Shown piece after piece: positions 27,796 through 37,119 of a stretch of 64,000 nucleotides of DNA. The notes beneath the pieces are model-generated. The model did not search any database, was not told where the DNA came from, and saw nothing but the letters and a program-made list of their open reading frames with translations. The first letter of the stretch is position 1, and each line of letters opens with the position of its first letter. Made by a program: the position numbers and the translations under genes. The stretch is taken from assembly GCA_035573675.1 (NCBI GenBank), contig DATMAB010000013.1, forward strand, positions 62,001-126,000, written 5' to 3'. The stretch is from Terriglobales bacterium. GTDB taxonomy: Bacteria; Acidobacteriota; Terriglobia; Terriglobales; Acidobacteriaceae.

Positions 27796-28647
27796 ATGAT
27801 GGCAGTCGTGCCCAACGGCGTTCAGGAACGCATGGGGCGCGTGGCCGGACGGCACAGCGCCCTGCTCAAGGAGTTGCGGCGGGCCTTTGCCCGTTCCGAG
27901 CGCACGCGCCAAGGCTGCCTGGCCATCGAGAGCGTGCGCCTCGTGGAAGAGGCCATTCGCAGTGGATTGCGTTTTCGCGCCGTGTTCTTCGCCGAGTCTG
28001 CAGAACCCACGGCCAGGCGCCTCTTGCCCCAGCTCGGCAGCCATGTGGAGACTCTGCTCGTGCCGGACCGCTTGTTCGCGGACGTCGTAGCTACGGAGTC
28101 GCCGCAGGGCGTGGCCGCACTCGTCCATCTCAAGGACTTCCACCTCGACGACGCATTGCGCGCATCCCAGCCGCTCGTTCTCCTGGCGGCCGGCATACAA
28201 GACCCGGGCAATCTGGGAACCATGATGCGCTCCGCCGAAGCCTTCGGCGCTACCGGCGTGCTGCTGGGCGAGAAGACCGTTAGTCCGTTCAACGCCAAGG
28301 TGGTGCGTGCCGCTTCGGGCTCGCTGTTCCGGCTTCCGGTCATCCCGGTCGCCCTGGCGGAAGCGATAGGCACGCTTCGCGGCCGCAGCCTGCGCGTGCT
28401 CGCAGCCTCCTCCCACAAAGGCACGCGGCTCGACCAGGCCAGGCTCGATGGCCCTCTGGCCCTGGTGGTCGGCAACGAAGCCACGGGCGTTCCGCGAGAC
28501 GTCCTGAAGCTGGCCGACGAACTGGTGATGATTCCGCACACGCCCCGCGTGGAGTCCCTCAACGCCGCCGTCGCCGCGTCCATCGTGCTGTACGAGGCCG
28601 CAAGGCTAAGGCGAGGCAGCGATGCTGGCCACCGAGGGGTACAGTGA
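27796..28647 (+). CDS. TrmH/SpoU-family RNA 2'-O-methyltransferase
   Basis: 283 residues from the ATG at 27796; the next codon is also ATG and a longer frame to 27742 looks unlikely. The N-terminal substrate domain (about 10-110) has LLKELRRAFARSERTRQGCL and AIESVRLVEEAI. The knotted SPOUT domain has GIQDPGNLGTMMRSAEAFGA (motif 1), LALVVGNEATGVPRDVL (motif 2) and MIPHTPRVESLNAAVAASIV (motif 3), all strongly conserved. It methylates ribose in rRNA or tRNA; the exact site cannot be told. The stop lies inside the first copy of a GTGATTTG tandem repeat. Confidence 0.93.
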   Translation: MMAVVPNGVQERMGRVAGRHSALLKELRRAFARSERTRQGCLAIESVRLVEEAIRSGLRFRAVFFAESAEPTARRLLPQLGSHVETLLVPDRLFADVVATESPQGVAALVHLKDFHLDDALRASQPLVLLAAGIQDPGNLGTMMRSAEAFGATGVLLGEKTVSPFNAKVVRAASGSLFRLPVIPVALAEAIGTLRGRSLRVLAASSHKGTRLDQARLDGPLALVVGNEATGVPRDVLKLADELVMIPHTPRVESLNAAVAASIVLYEAARLRRGSDAGHRGVQ

Positions 28648-28757
28648 TTTGGTGATTTGGTGATTTGGTGATTTGGTGATTTGGTCCTTGATGATTCTGG
28701 CCTTTCCAATTCGACGATTTCAAGTCACCAAATTACCGGATTACCCAATTACCAAAT
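28644..28757. repeat. GTGATTTG tandem repeat and inverted relatives
   Basis: Five perfect tandem copies of GTGATTTG occupy 28644-28683. About 40 bp later comes the opposite orientation (AAGTCACCAAATTACC, then TTACCCAATTACCAAATT), so the island can fold back on itself. No reading frame is present apart from the stop codon of the methyltransferase gene. Confidence 0.85.
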
Positions 28758-28789
28758 TCCTCCGTGTCTCTGTGCCTCAGTGGTGAGAA

Positions 28790-30136
28790 ATGAGCCTGTT
28801 CCAGCCCATCCCGTCGAGTGAGCCGCTTCCGGGCCGCCCCCTCGCCGACCGCATGCGTCCGCAGTCGCTCGAGGAGTTCGTCGGGCAGGAGCACATTCTC
28901 GCTCCGGGCAAGCCGCTGCGCGCGCAGATGGAGCGCGACGACATCCGCTCCGTCCTCTTCTGGGGGCCTCCGGGCTCGGGCAAAACCACGCTGGCGAAGA
29001 TCATCGCCCGCCTCACCCGCTCGGAGTTCGTCGAGTTCTCGGCGGTCCTGGCGGGCATTGCCGAGATCAAGCGTGTCATGGCGGAAGCCGAAAAGGCGCG
29101 GCAATACGGCACTCGCACCATCGTCTTCATCGACGAGATCCACCGCTTCAACAAGGCCCAGCAGGACGCCTTCCTGCCTTACGTCGAGCGCGGCACCATC
29201 ACGCTCATCGGCGCCACCACCGAGAATCCCTCGTTCGAGATCATCTCGGCGCTGCTCTCCCGCTGTCGCGTGTACACGCTGAACCAGCTTACCGAAGAGC
29301 AGATCGTGCGGCTGCTCCGCCGTGCGCTGGCCGACCGTCAGCGCGGCCTGGGCGACCTGAACCTCAAAGTCTCGGACGAGGTCCTGGCGCGCATCGCGGC
29401 CTACTCCAGCGGCGACGCCCGTTCCGCCTACAACGTGCTGGAGGTCGCCGCAGCCACCGCGCGCGCAGGTGTTGCGCCCGCTGCTCCGGCTGAAATCACC
29501 ACGGAAATCGTGCAGGACGCGCTGCAGAAGCGCGTGCTGCTCTATGACAAGCAGGGCGAGGAGCACTACAACCTGATCTCCGCGCTGCATAAATCGGTGC
29601 GCAACAGCGATCCCGACGCCGCGCTCTACTGGCTGGCGCGCATGCTCGAGGCCGGCGAAGATCCCCTCTACATCGCCCGGCGCGTAGTGCGCATGGCGGT
29701 GGAGGATATCGGCATGGCCGACCCGCAGGCGCTCGGCGTCACCATGGCGGCGCGCGACGCTGTGGACTTCATCGGCATGCCGGAGGGCAATCTGGCCCTG
29801 GCCGAAGCGGTGGTGTACCTGGCCCTCGCGCCCAAGTCCAACGCTCTGTACACCGCCTACGGCGCCGTGCTGCAGGACGTGGAGCAGACCGCCGCCGCAC
29901 CCGTCCCGCTGCATCTGCGCAACGCTCCCACCGGCCTGATGAAAGCGCTCGGCTACGGCAAGGGATACCAGTACGCCCACGACGTCGAGGGCAAGATCGC
30001 CGACATGGAGTGCCTGCCGGAGAGCCTGCGCGGCCGCACCTACTACCGACCGACAGGCGAAGGCCTCGAAGCCGAACTGCGGAAGAAGATCGAGGAAATC
30101 CGGAAGCGCCGATCCCGCGACAACCACGAACGCTAA
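28790..30136 (+). CDS. rarA: replication-associated recombination protein RarA (MgsA)
   Basis: 448 residues, a clamp-loader-like AAA+ ATPase acting at stalled replication forks. The N-terminus has [20 protein letters not shown], Walker [19 protein letters not shown], Walker [21 protein letters not shown], sensor 1 [12 protein letters not shown] and arginine finger LLSRCRVY. The C-terminal tetramerisation domain has [39 protein letters not shown] and [12 protein letters not shown], plus [20 protein letters not shown]. Length and motifs match RarA. A stand-alone gene with repeat islands upstream. Confidence 0.97.
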   Translation: MSLFQPIPSSEPLPGRPLADRMRPQSLEEFVGQEHILAPGKPLRAQMERDDIRSVLFWGPPGSGKTTLAKIIARLTRSEFVEFSAVLAGIAEIKRVMAEAEKARQYGTRTIVFIDEIHRFNKAQQDAFLPYVERGTITLIGATTENPSFEIISALLSRCRVYTLNQLTEEQIVRLLRRALADRQRGLGDLNLKVSDEVLARIAAYSSGDARSAYNVLEVAAATARAGVAPAAPAEITTEIVQDALQKRVLLYDKQGEEHYNLISALHKSVRNSDPDAALYWLARMLEAGEDPLYIARRVVRMAVEDIGMADPQALGVTMAARDAVDFIGMPEGNLALAEAVVYLALAPKSNALYTAYGAVLQDVEQTAAAPVPLHLRNAPTGLMKALGYGKGYQYAHDVEGKIADMECLPESLRGRTYYRPTGEGLEAELRKKIEEIRKRRSRDNHER

Positions 30137-30148
30137 ACGGGAGAACGC

Positions 30149-30562
30149 TCAGGCGAAGCGCGCCCGATGTTCCTTCAGGATGCAGCGGTCCATCACTACG
30201 AAGATGCCGGCCTTGCGCGCCTTGGCTGCCGCTTCCTCGTGAATCACACCTTCCTGCATCCAGATGGCGGGCACCTTGAGTTCGATGGCGAGGTCCACGA
30301 CCTCGGGCACGAACTGCGGACGGCGGAAGATGTCCACGATGTCGATCTTCTCCGGCACATCGCGCAGCGACGGCCAGGCCTTCTCCCCCAGCGCACCGCG
30401 GATATTGGGATTCACCGGGATGATGCGGTAGCCGGCGGTTTGCAGGTATGCGGCCACGCCGTAGCTGGGGCGCAGCGGGCTCGAACTCAGGCCCACGACC
30501 GCGATGTTCTGCGCGCGCTGCAGCAGGTCGTGAATCTCGTCCTGGACCTTGGCCTCGGGCAA
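30149..30562 (-). CDS. CoA-binding protein (YccU family)
   Basis: 137 residues if started at the TTG at 30562, which follows GAGGAACCG and gives the usual family length; no ATG is available. A single Rossmann CoA-binding domain: NIAVVGLSSSPLRPSYGVAA, GYRIIPVNPNIRGALGEKAW, VDIVDIFRRPQFVPEVVDLA, PAIWMQEGVIHEEAAAKARK and FVVMDRCILKEHRARF. This is the stand-alone form of the CoA-ligase domain fold and its role is unknown. Convergent with rarA (12 bp apart), and divergent from the lipoprotein gene. Confidence 0.87.
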   Translation of the reverse strand: MPEAKVQDEIHDLLQRAQNIAVVGLSSSPLRPSYGVAAYLQTAGYRIIPVNPNIRGALGEKAWPSLRDVPEKIDIVDIFRRPQFVPEVVDLAIELKVPAIWMQEGVIHEEAAAKARKAGIFVVMDRCILKEHRARFA

Positions 30563-30646
30563 CGGTTCCTCGCCGAACCGAAGGCGACATTGTACGGGAA
30601 GCGAGCCTCGCCTTCCCAGTCCGGCCCGTCGTATAGTGAACACAAC

Positions 30647-31222
30647 ATGCGGCGCTGGAAGCGAGCGGCGACCTGGGCGGCTCTGGCTTGCGCAGCGGGA
30701 GCGCTTTTCTCGGGATGCTTCGTGCGCTCGCTGCATCCGTTTCTGGCCATCGGCGACGCCGTGTTCGAGCCCGCGCTGGTCGGAACCTGGGAGTCGCAGG
30801 ACCAGAACGGCAAGGGCAAGGCTTCGCTCACCTTCACGCGTGCCGGCGAAACCGGCTATGAGCTGGAGTACCGTGACCCGGAGATCGCGCGCGTCGCCCG
30901 CTACAAGGTGAATCTCGGCCTCATCGGCAACCAGCGCTACTTCGACATCACGCCGGTCCCCGAGAAGGACCTCGACGACCACTACATCGCGGGCCACAGC
31001 CTCTGGCGGGTCACGCTGCAAGGCGGCACGCTGACTCTAGAGCAATTGGATTACGACTGGCTCAAGGTGCTGCTCACCAAACAACGAACGGCGTTGGATC
31101 ACGAAGTCGTGGAGGGCGACATCGTGCTCACCGCTTCGACCGAGGAGCTGCAGCGCTTCGTGCTCCGCTACGCCGGCGACCCCAAGGCGTATTCGAACAA
31201 GTCCGCCTGGAAGAAGAAATAA
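30647..31222 (+). CDS. putative lipoprotein of unknown function
   Basis: 191 residues. A basic start (MRRWKRAATWAALACAAGA) leads to a lipobox LFSGC, so it is likely lipid-anchored. The body is a beta-rich domain: VGTWESQDQNGKGKASLTFT, YELEYRDPEIARVARYKVNL, GNQRYFDITP and SLWRVTLQGGTLTLEQLDYD. The pattern (GTWE start, measured 'output value' strands) recalls lipocalin-like or DUF-type acidobacterial lipoproteins, but no family is certain. It ends 2 bp before the stop of the convergent gene. Confidence 0.8.
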   Translation: MRRWKRAATWAALACAAGALFSGCFVRSLHPFLAIGDAVFEPALVGTWESQDQNGKGKASLTFTRAGETGYELEYRDPEIARVARYKVNLGLIGNQRYFDITPVPEKDLDDHYIAGHSLWRVTLQGGTLTLEQLDYDWLKVLLTKQRTALDHEVVEGDIVLTASTEELQRFVLRYAGDPKAYSNKSAWKKK

Positions 31223-31224
31223 CC

Positions 31225-32349
31225 CTATTCGGATTTCTTGCCGCCCGGCGGCGCGCTCTTCATCTTGAACTGCTTCAGCGCCAGCTTGCGCAGCGTCTCG
31301 GGGACGTTCTTGTTGCCGGAGAGGCTTTTGAGGTCGGCCAGATTCAGGTGGTTCATCAGGTTGAGAGAGAGGTCCAGCGGGCAGCGCGGATTGTTGACCA
31401 GATTCTTGATGACCACCGAACTCTTCATGAACTTGCGGTTGCGCGCGATGTCGCGCAGCACGCTCTCCTGCACGTTCTTCATGGCGGCGAAGGTTTCGAC
31501 CTCGGCGTCGGAGAGCTTGGGCGACTGCAGCACGGCGCTGGAGACGACTTTGGAACCGTCGCGGATGAGGATGAAGCGCTCGTCCTTGTTGCCCTTCATG
31601 GCCAGTTGCACGCGCTGGCCCACGGTGAGGCGGGAGATTTTTTGCAGCGTGGAGATGCGCTCCCGCTGCTCGCCCTCGGGCTTCGCCGCCTGAGCCGTCG
31701 CGGCCGTGGCGGCCGCCGCAACGGGTGCTTCGTCTTCGTCGGCCTCGGCGCCGCCCACCAGCTCGAAGGGCTTGCCTTCCTCGGCAGCAATCTCGGCGGC
31801 GTGCTCGACCTCGTACTCCGTTTTCGCCGTGTCGGCTTCGGCATTGCCCAGATCCGCAGCCAGCTCGGCGGCGGTTTCTCCCAGTGCTGCCAGCGCCTGC
31901 TTGATCTTTTCCATTTCCTCCGGCTTGACCGCAGGATTGGAAGCCAGAGCGTGGAGCACATCCACCGACTTGCGGGCGCGCTCGCTGGCCAGCAGCATCT
32001 CAACCGCCTCGCGCGAGGGCGTCGCGGCCAGCTCCACCACGCGCGATTCGCGCAGCGCGGGGTTCTCGATGAGCGCCGGCAAGAGACGGGGCCGCCGGTT
32101 CTGCGGCGCGATGAAGTACTCCAGCACCTGCCAGGGTGTGGCCGGATCGCTGACTGCCTCCAAGCAGCACTTTTCGTCCCAGCCCGCGAGCGTCATTCGT
32201 GCCTGCTCGCCGAAGATGGCGTGCGCAGAGAGGTAGACGAGGATCTCGATCATCTCCCCCGGAGGAACTGTGAGCGCGCCCTTGGCGGCGGTGCGCATCA
32301 CGGCCGCCGGCACCGCCGACTCGCGGATGAGATCGATCATGCGCGCCAT
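31225..32349 (-). CDS. conserved hypothetical protein with helical repeats
   Basis: 374 residues from the ATG at 32349 (MARMIDLIRES); other starts at 32379 and 32340 are possible. No signal peptide. The N-terminal 160 residues and C-terminal 110 residues are helical with HEAT/TPR-like spacing (PSREAVEMLLASERARKSVD; LRDIARNRKFMKSSVVIKNL), joined by an acidic Ala/Glu linker (about 175-250). It resembles the DUF2336-like helical proteins seen in several soil bacteria, but I cannot name the family with confidence. No obvious operon partner. Confidence 0.75.
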   Translation of the reverse strand: MARMIDLIRESAVPAAVMRTAAKGALTVPPGEMIEILVYLSAHAIFGEQARMTLAGWDEKCCLEAVSDPATPWQVLEYFIAPQNRRPRLLPALIENPALRESRVVELAATPSREAVEMLLASERARKSVDVLHALASNPAVKPEEMEKIKQALAALGETAAELAADLGNAEADTAKTEYEVEHAAEIAAEEGKPFELVGGAEADEDEAPVAAAATAATAQAAKPEGEQRERISTLQKISRLTVGQRVQLAMKGNKDERFILIRDGSKVVSSAVLQSPKLSDAEVETFAAMKNVQESVLRDIARNRKFMKSSVVIKNLVNNPRCPLDLSLNLMNHLNLADLKSLSGNKNVPETLRKLALKQFKMKSAPPGGKKSE

Positions 32350-32379
32350 GGCGAAAACGGGTCGGGCACAAGGTACCAC

Positions 32380-32878
32380 AGCTTTCTGGCGAGCCGAGTA
32401 GTAACTCCGAAGTCAGCCCGGAATGCCTACCCCCACCCCCTCTCGTCGCTAATGGAATCATAGAGTTACGGGGCGAGATCCCGCCCGGTCCCGGCATCTA
32501 AAGGAGTTAGAGGTAAAGTCCCGTGGTGAAAGGACTTAGCCGACAAGCTCTAGCTTCGTCCAGGATTTCAGCCTGCGGACCTGGCTCCACTCACACCCGC
32601 AAACACGTCGATTTTTCAAAGAACCCAGGGGCGATTCCGAGGAGAACCCGGGATGTTGTCCCATCGGCACTTAGCCGAATGAGAATCTAACCTGGGCTAT
32701 CTTAGCAACTCTGCAGTGCCGTTGTCAAGGGGAAAAAGCGAACAAGGAGCGAAGGCGGCTCTTGTTCCGGTTTCGGAACGGGATTGAACTTTTCGCTTGA
32801 CTCCGCCTGATGTGTGGTAAGAAGGCGTCTTTGCAGGAATTTATGACAGCAGTCCAACGCAAGAGGAGGCGCTGAGAC
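32380..32878. ncRNA. gene-free stretch with nested inverted repeats, possible structured RNA
   Basis: No credible coding frame. The part from about 32450 to 32720 has many short complementary arms. On the minus strand CCCAGG and CCTGGG enclose GATTC/GAATC, a CGGC-TAAGT-GCCG hairpin and a GGGA-CAACA-TCCC hairpin; further along are AAGTCC/GGACTT and GGGCG/CGCCC stems. The string TCGGCTAAGT occurs twice. This looks more like a folded RNA than random spacer, but neither strand nor family can be decided. Motifs of tmRNA, SRP RNA and RNase P were looked for and not found. The last 140 bp is less structured and may hold the promoter of the next gene. Confidence 0.3.
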
Positions 32879-34008
32879 ATGAATCGTGCGCTGGCAGGAA
32901 TCTTGGCGGGGATGGCACTGTCCATAGCGGGAGCAGTGCCGTTGGAAGCTGCGAGACCACCTTTTCGGCAGTGTTCTCCGTCGGGTTACAACTGCACTCT
33001 TCTCATTACGTTGGACAAGCAGGGAAAGCTGACCGTCGACGGAGACCCCAACCTACCCTACTAACCCTGTACCCGCCTAATCCGGTTACGATGACTCTGA
33101 ATCTGGCGCCAACCAACGGAACTGGATCGGCTGTATTCACCTCCACGAACTCGTCAACAACAACAATCACGCAATCGGGACCGGTATCGGTGAGGGGAGT
33201 AGACGCGAGCAGCGTGAAGAGGAACCTTGAATTGAGCGCTTCCGTGGGCGGAAGCATCAAAGGCAGAGCAACTTTCACCGTCATCGACACAAACATAAGC
33301 GGACGCGACACGGTGTGGTGGTTCAACGGAGCGACTCCAGCCGGCTACGACACAGCGGTAACCCTTACGTCTTCTCCGGGCAGTACCATCAGTTGGAGCA
33401 TCGTATCGGGTTCCGACAAGGTGAGTCTTTCAGGCAACGGGAACCAAGCAGCGATTAGGAGCACCAGCAGTCATTTCAGCGGTGCGCCCGGAGATATCTC
33501 GATCAAGGTCACCGTTGACGGCATCGTGTCCAATCCGTTCGCCATGACGGCGAGAGTACCTTGGAAACTGCAATCGCTGGGTGAACCCGAGACGACGTGC
33601 TTCTTCTCTCCAACCAATTACATCTCTGTCGCGAGGTATGAGCTGCGTGACAATTTGAATTCTGTAATGTCGACCGACGCCGAATGGAATGAAGTCCTGG
33701 GGACCCCTGCGTCAGAAAACGGAAGCAACTGGGGGAGTTTTGGTGGGCCTAATCCCATGGGCGCTGCAACGAACCCTCTCGAAGACATGATAGGGGCACC
33801 CGATCCAAGCGTGAATCCGACCATGAACCCATTGCCTACGTGTGATGGCCAGAATACTGGTACAACTCGCTATATGGCAGTTCCGCAAACGATTCGTGTT
33901 GGCACCAATACTGGGGGAGGCGGTGTCCAGGTGCAACAAGACACGCTCGGCTACTACATCGACCACGGACAGCATGATGGCGTGCAGGTTCCACCGCCGC
34001 CGCAGTAA
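32879..34008 (+). pseudogene. secreted protein gene broken by a single-base frameshift
   Basis: The frame starts with a signal peptide (MNRALAGILAGMALSIAGAV, cut after about PLEA) and stops at 33064. A second frame, open until 34008, continues the protein without an own start. Adding one C to the CCCC run at 33046-33049 joins both frames into about 376 residues (...DGDPQPTLLTLYPPNPVTM...). The mature part is Ser/Thr/Gly-rich and Ig- or bacterial-surface-like (GSTISWSIVSGSDKVSLSGN), ending with a Pro-rich tail. The role is unknown. Either a real frameshift mutation or a sequencing error in a homopolymer. It precedes the HEAT-like genes by 17 bp and may belong to the same unit. Confidence 0.7.
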
Positions 34009-34025
34009 AGAAATTGGGGGAGCTC

Positions 34026-35051
34026 ATGACTCGTATCAGTGTAGTCGCAGCATTTATTCTGGGTGTTGCAGCGACTGTGCCGCTGTTCGGGGTGGGGCGT
34101 CCGCATCTGAACCTTTCTGACCTGGTTGGCGACGCCGACGTCATTGTCATTGCGGATGTTTCCCCATCTACGCCACTAAAGACGCCTGCGCTGGTGAGGA
34201 GCGGGACGGACATCTTTGCGGGACACGAGTATGCATCGGAACTGCGAGTAAGGAGCGTGATTAAAGGTCGTTGTCCAGACCGCCTCACGGTCAAATATGC
34301 GCTGCCAGAGTCGTTCATGGGATACCGGCCGTTGCAGTCGGGCCTCAAGATGGTGTTCCTGCGGCTGGGCGGCAATGGGTACGAAATCGTGAATCAGTAC
34401 TATCCTGACCTGCCCGCAAGCGACGAAGCTGTCTCCGTAACAGATCCACTGAGCGACGACCAACTGGTTGAAGTTGTGCTCCGCCAGTTCGCGAATGTGA
34501 TCGCGTCGAGTACTGCATCCGAATCGGACAAGATTTGGGTCCTGATGTATGACTATGCTATCCCAGCGTCAGAGCTTTTCAAAGAGGCGCTGAAGAAAGG
34601 CGTCGCGAATGCGGCAACACAGCGGATGCGAGAGAAGCTTCAGGCGGAATTGCTGATTCGCGGGGACTTGAGTGAGCTGTCAAGTGTTGTTCAGCTTCTC
34701 CTGCGCAACAATGCCTCGCCTCACACGACGTCGCGCCTGCAGTATGCGATCAGTACATTGAAAGATCGGCGAGCTGTGCCGTCATTGATACCTCTCTTGT
34801 CATCAAGTGACCGCCAAACGAGGGCTGCCGCATCTGAGGCACTTTGGCACATTGCTGATCCCAACACCGCGGAGATCTTGCTGAAAGCCTTGGAAGACCC
34901 TTACCACGAGGTGCGCTATTGCGCCGTCCGGGCTCTTGCAGATATTACCGGTGAGAGAGAATGGGGGCCGAGCATTCCTGAGTTTAAGGAGAACGAAGAT
35001 CGATACCTGCATCACTGGAAACAATGGGCCCGAAGCTACCGGGCTAGATAG
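34026..35051 (+). CDS. secreted HEAT-repeat-like protein (paralogue 1 of 3)
   Basis: 341 residues from the ATG at 34026, preceded by GGGGGAG. A signal peptide (TRISVVAAFILGVAATVPLF) is followed by a beta-rich N-terminal domain (ADVIVIADVSPSTPLKTPAL; SFMGYRPLQSGLKMVFLRLG) and, from about 200, PBS/HEAT-like helices (AVPSLIPLLSSSDRQTRAAA; EALWHIADP; HEVRYCAVRALADITGE). It ends in HWKQWARSYRAR. Close paralogues are at 35164-36150 and 37485-38561. Function unknown; HEAT domains mediate protein contacts. The N-terminal pattern fits a periplasmic or surface sensor or protease-associated factor. Confidence 0.8.
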   Translation: MTRISVVAAFILGVAATVPLFGVGRPHLNLSDLVGDADVIVIADVSPSTPLKTPALVRSGTDIFAGHEYASELRVRSVIKGRCPDRLTVKYALPESFMGYRPLQSGLKMVFLRLGGNGYEIVNQYYPDLPASDEAVSVTDPLSDDQLVEVVLRQFANVIASSTASESDKIWVLMYDYAIPASELFKEALKKGVANAATQRMREKLQAELLIRGDLSELSSVVQLLLRNNASPHTTSRLQYAISTLKDRRAVPSLIPLLSSSDRQTRAAASEALWHIADPNTAEILLKALEDPYHEVRYCAVRALADITGEREWGPSIPEFKENEDRYLHHWKQWARSYRAR

Positions 35052-35163
35052 CCGATCGGTCGAGGCCTGCCCGCTCCTCGACGTTCCTAGCTGCTGCTTC
35101 CTTACTGCTAGTGGGGTGTTAGCGATGCACCCAATGATCGGGTATCGGCCGCTGGAGGGCTGT

Positions 35164-36150
35164 ATGCGCTCGTTGAAGATGCTGGTCACCATCGCATCTT
35201 TCATGGCAGCGACTGCTGTCGTTCACGCCACACCCGTACCGCCGTTGAATCTGGCCGAGCTGTGCGAGCGTTCGGACCTGATTGTGGTTGGCCGAATCGA
35301 GGTCGTACAGCAACTGGGCGAATCGCAGATGGAAGTGCGCGGCTCCTATGTGCAGGTCACTCGGATGCAAGCAGAGATGATGGTGGACTACGTACTCAAG
35401 GGGCAGATGAATCCCGGGAGAGTCTCATTCCAGTTCGTGTTGCCACAGCCTGAGTCGTTGGGCTATCGAGGAGTGCCGTCCTCCTATCGGATTGTTTTCC
35501 TGAGATCGACAGGCGCCGATTGGCAGGTGGCGGACCCGTTCTATCCGTCGTTTCCCGCAACGCCGCACGCCGCAACCAAGGACGCGGGCGTCTTCGCCAA
35601 TGTCGTAGGCGAATTGGCCGCGGCTTTGGGAGCCGTCGATGCGTCCAAGGACGACCAAGTTACTCTCATCTGGGTCCTGGGCACGGTTCAGACCCCCGCT
35701 GCGACACGGGCATTGCGTGCCGCATCGAGGAGCACGAATCAGACAGTTCGAATTCAGTCGATCGCCACCTTGCTGGAGCAAAATGAGACGAGCATGATGC
35801 CTGTTGCGGTAGAACTGCTATCCAAGTCGAGGGATATTCCCGGATACCTTGTCCAGAATGTCGCTTCTGGTATTGCTCGAGGGGTGCGGGAGCCGAGTGC
35901 GATCCCATACCTTGCGAAGCTTCTCCGAAATGCCGATGTCAGGGTACGGCGCAGCGCAGCCACCGCACTCCGACAAGTAGGTACCGATGCGGCCGCGCGG
36001 GAACTTGGCTTGGCATTACAGGACTCCGATTTTGAGGTCCGTTACAACGCGGTGATTGGGATTGCCGACATTACAGGACAAACCCAATGGCGACCGTTAC
36101 TGGAGGAGTTTCGGGACCGCGAAGATGAGTATTTGAGTCATTGGAAGTGA
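35164..36150 (+). CDS. secreted HEAT-like protein (paralogue 2), 3' end replaced by an IS element
   Basis: 328 residues from the ATG at 35164, with GGAGGG 4 bases upstream. Signal peptide RSLKMLVTIASFMAATAVVH, then LAELCERSDLIVVGRIEVVQ, YRGVPSSYRIVFLRSTGADW and C-terminal HEAT-like helices (NADVRVRRSAATALRQVGTD; DFEVRYNAVIGIADITGQTQ). It is more distant from the other two paralogues. The last residues are EDEYLSHWK and the TGA stop is the first three bases of the IS inverted repeat. Joining both sides of the IS restores the ending HWKAWARANLH, the counterpart of HWKQWARSYRAR. The clipped protein loses 8 residues and may still work. Confidence 0.8.
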   Translation: MRSLKMLVTIASFMAATAVVHATPVPPLNLAELCERSDLIVVGRIEVVQQLGESQMEVRGSYVQVTRMQAEMMVDYVLKGQMNPGRVSFQFVLPQPESLGYRGVPSSYRIVFLRSTGADWQVADPFYPSFPATPHAATKDAGVFANVVGELAAALGAVDASKDDQVTLIWVLGTVQTPAATRALRAASRSTNQTVRIQSIATLLEQNETSMMPVAVELLSKSRDIPGYLVQNVASGIARGVREPSAIPYLAKLLRNADVRVRRSAATALRQVGTDAAARELGLALQDSDFEVRYNAVIGIADITGQTQWRPLLEEFRDREDEYLSHWK

Positions 36151-36173
36151 CCTGACCCCTGTTTCTGGTCCAG

Positions 36174-37119
36174 TCATAATGACACTTTCTCCGCGTTTTG
36201 TTCGCCCCGCAGCGTAGCGGGGATGGGGGTGTGGGGCAAGGGGCCGGCGTTTGAGGTCCCTTGCCCCACTCCATCCGCGTAGAAGCTCTTGGTTTCGGCT
36301 GCGAACTCCTCCGGGGTTCGGTAGCCGAGCGCCGAGTGTGGCCGCTCGCGGTTGTAGTGCCGCCGCCACTGTTCGATGGTGTGCCGGGCGTCGCTGAGCG
36401 AGAGGAACCAGCTCTCGTTCAGGCACTCGTCGCGGAACTTACCGTTGAAGCTCTCGATGTAGCCGTTCTCGATCGGTTTCCCCGGCGCGATGAAGTGCTG
36501 CTCGACGCCCTGGGCGAAGCACCACTGGTCCAGCGCGCGCCCGGTGAACTCGGGGCCGTTGTCGGTGCGGATCTGCCGCGGCTTCCCGCGCTCGGCCGCG
36601 AGCTGCTCCAGCACCTCGACCACGCGCACGCCCGGCAACGACGTATCGACCTCGATGGCCAGGCACTCCCGCGTGTAGTCGTCCACCACGTTCAGTGTGC
36701 GCAGCACCCGGCCGCTGGCCAGGGTGTCGCGCATGAAGTCCATCGACCACACCTGGTTCGGCCCCGTGGGCGCCGGCAGGGGCGCACGCCGTGCTCCCGC
36801 GCAGCGCTTGCGCCGCCGCTTCCGCACCTGCAACCCTTCCAGCCGGTACAGCCGCTCCACGCGTTTGTGGTTCACTCGCCACCCCTCGCGTTGGGTCAGC
36901 CGCTCGTCAGGCGGCGGTAGCCCCACCGCCGGTAGCGATGCGCCAACTCGCGCAGCCGCTGCCGTAGCTGCTCGTCCTCCTCCGCCGCGCGCCGCTGCCG
37001 GTAGCGGCAGGTCGAACGATGACTCGCCATCAGCCCGCAGGCGCGTCGCTGGCTCACCGCTACCGCGGCGCACGTCAGCGCCACTGCCTGCCGCCGCATC
37101 TGCGGGCTCACCACTTTTT
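36174..37119 (-). pseudogene. IS3-family transposase OrfB (DDE integrase), frameshifted
   Basis: The DDE catalytic core is intact: [20 protein letters not shown] (first Asp), [17 protein letters not shown] (second Asp) and [20 protein letters not shown] (Glu), followed by [12 protein letters not shown]. The N-terminal part, [20 protein letters not shown] to [13 protein letters not shown], is in another frame and ends in a stop at 36896-36898. Adding one base near 36901-36907 joins the frames as [20 protein letters not shown], the expected IS3 sequence. So one base has been lost relative to a functional copy, unless it is a sequencing error. It would be produced as an OrfAB fusion by -1 frameshifting at 37114-37120. 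Confidence 0.85.

Noticed and set aside
28644-28683. Tandem GTGATTTG copies as a CRISPR array
   Set aside because: The units are 8 bp and contiguous with no spacers, and no cas genes are near.
32450-32720. tmRNA, SRP RNA or RNase P RNA in the gene-free stretch
   Set aside because: None of their diagnostic strings (tag ending in LAA, GGAAGNAGCA loop, GAGGAAAGUCC) is present on either strand.
36261-36920. Plus-strand 219-residue frame across the IS
   Set aside because: It is the reverse of the transposase orfB, which has the DDE motifs; Arg/Ala/Pro-rich shadow.
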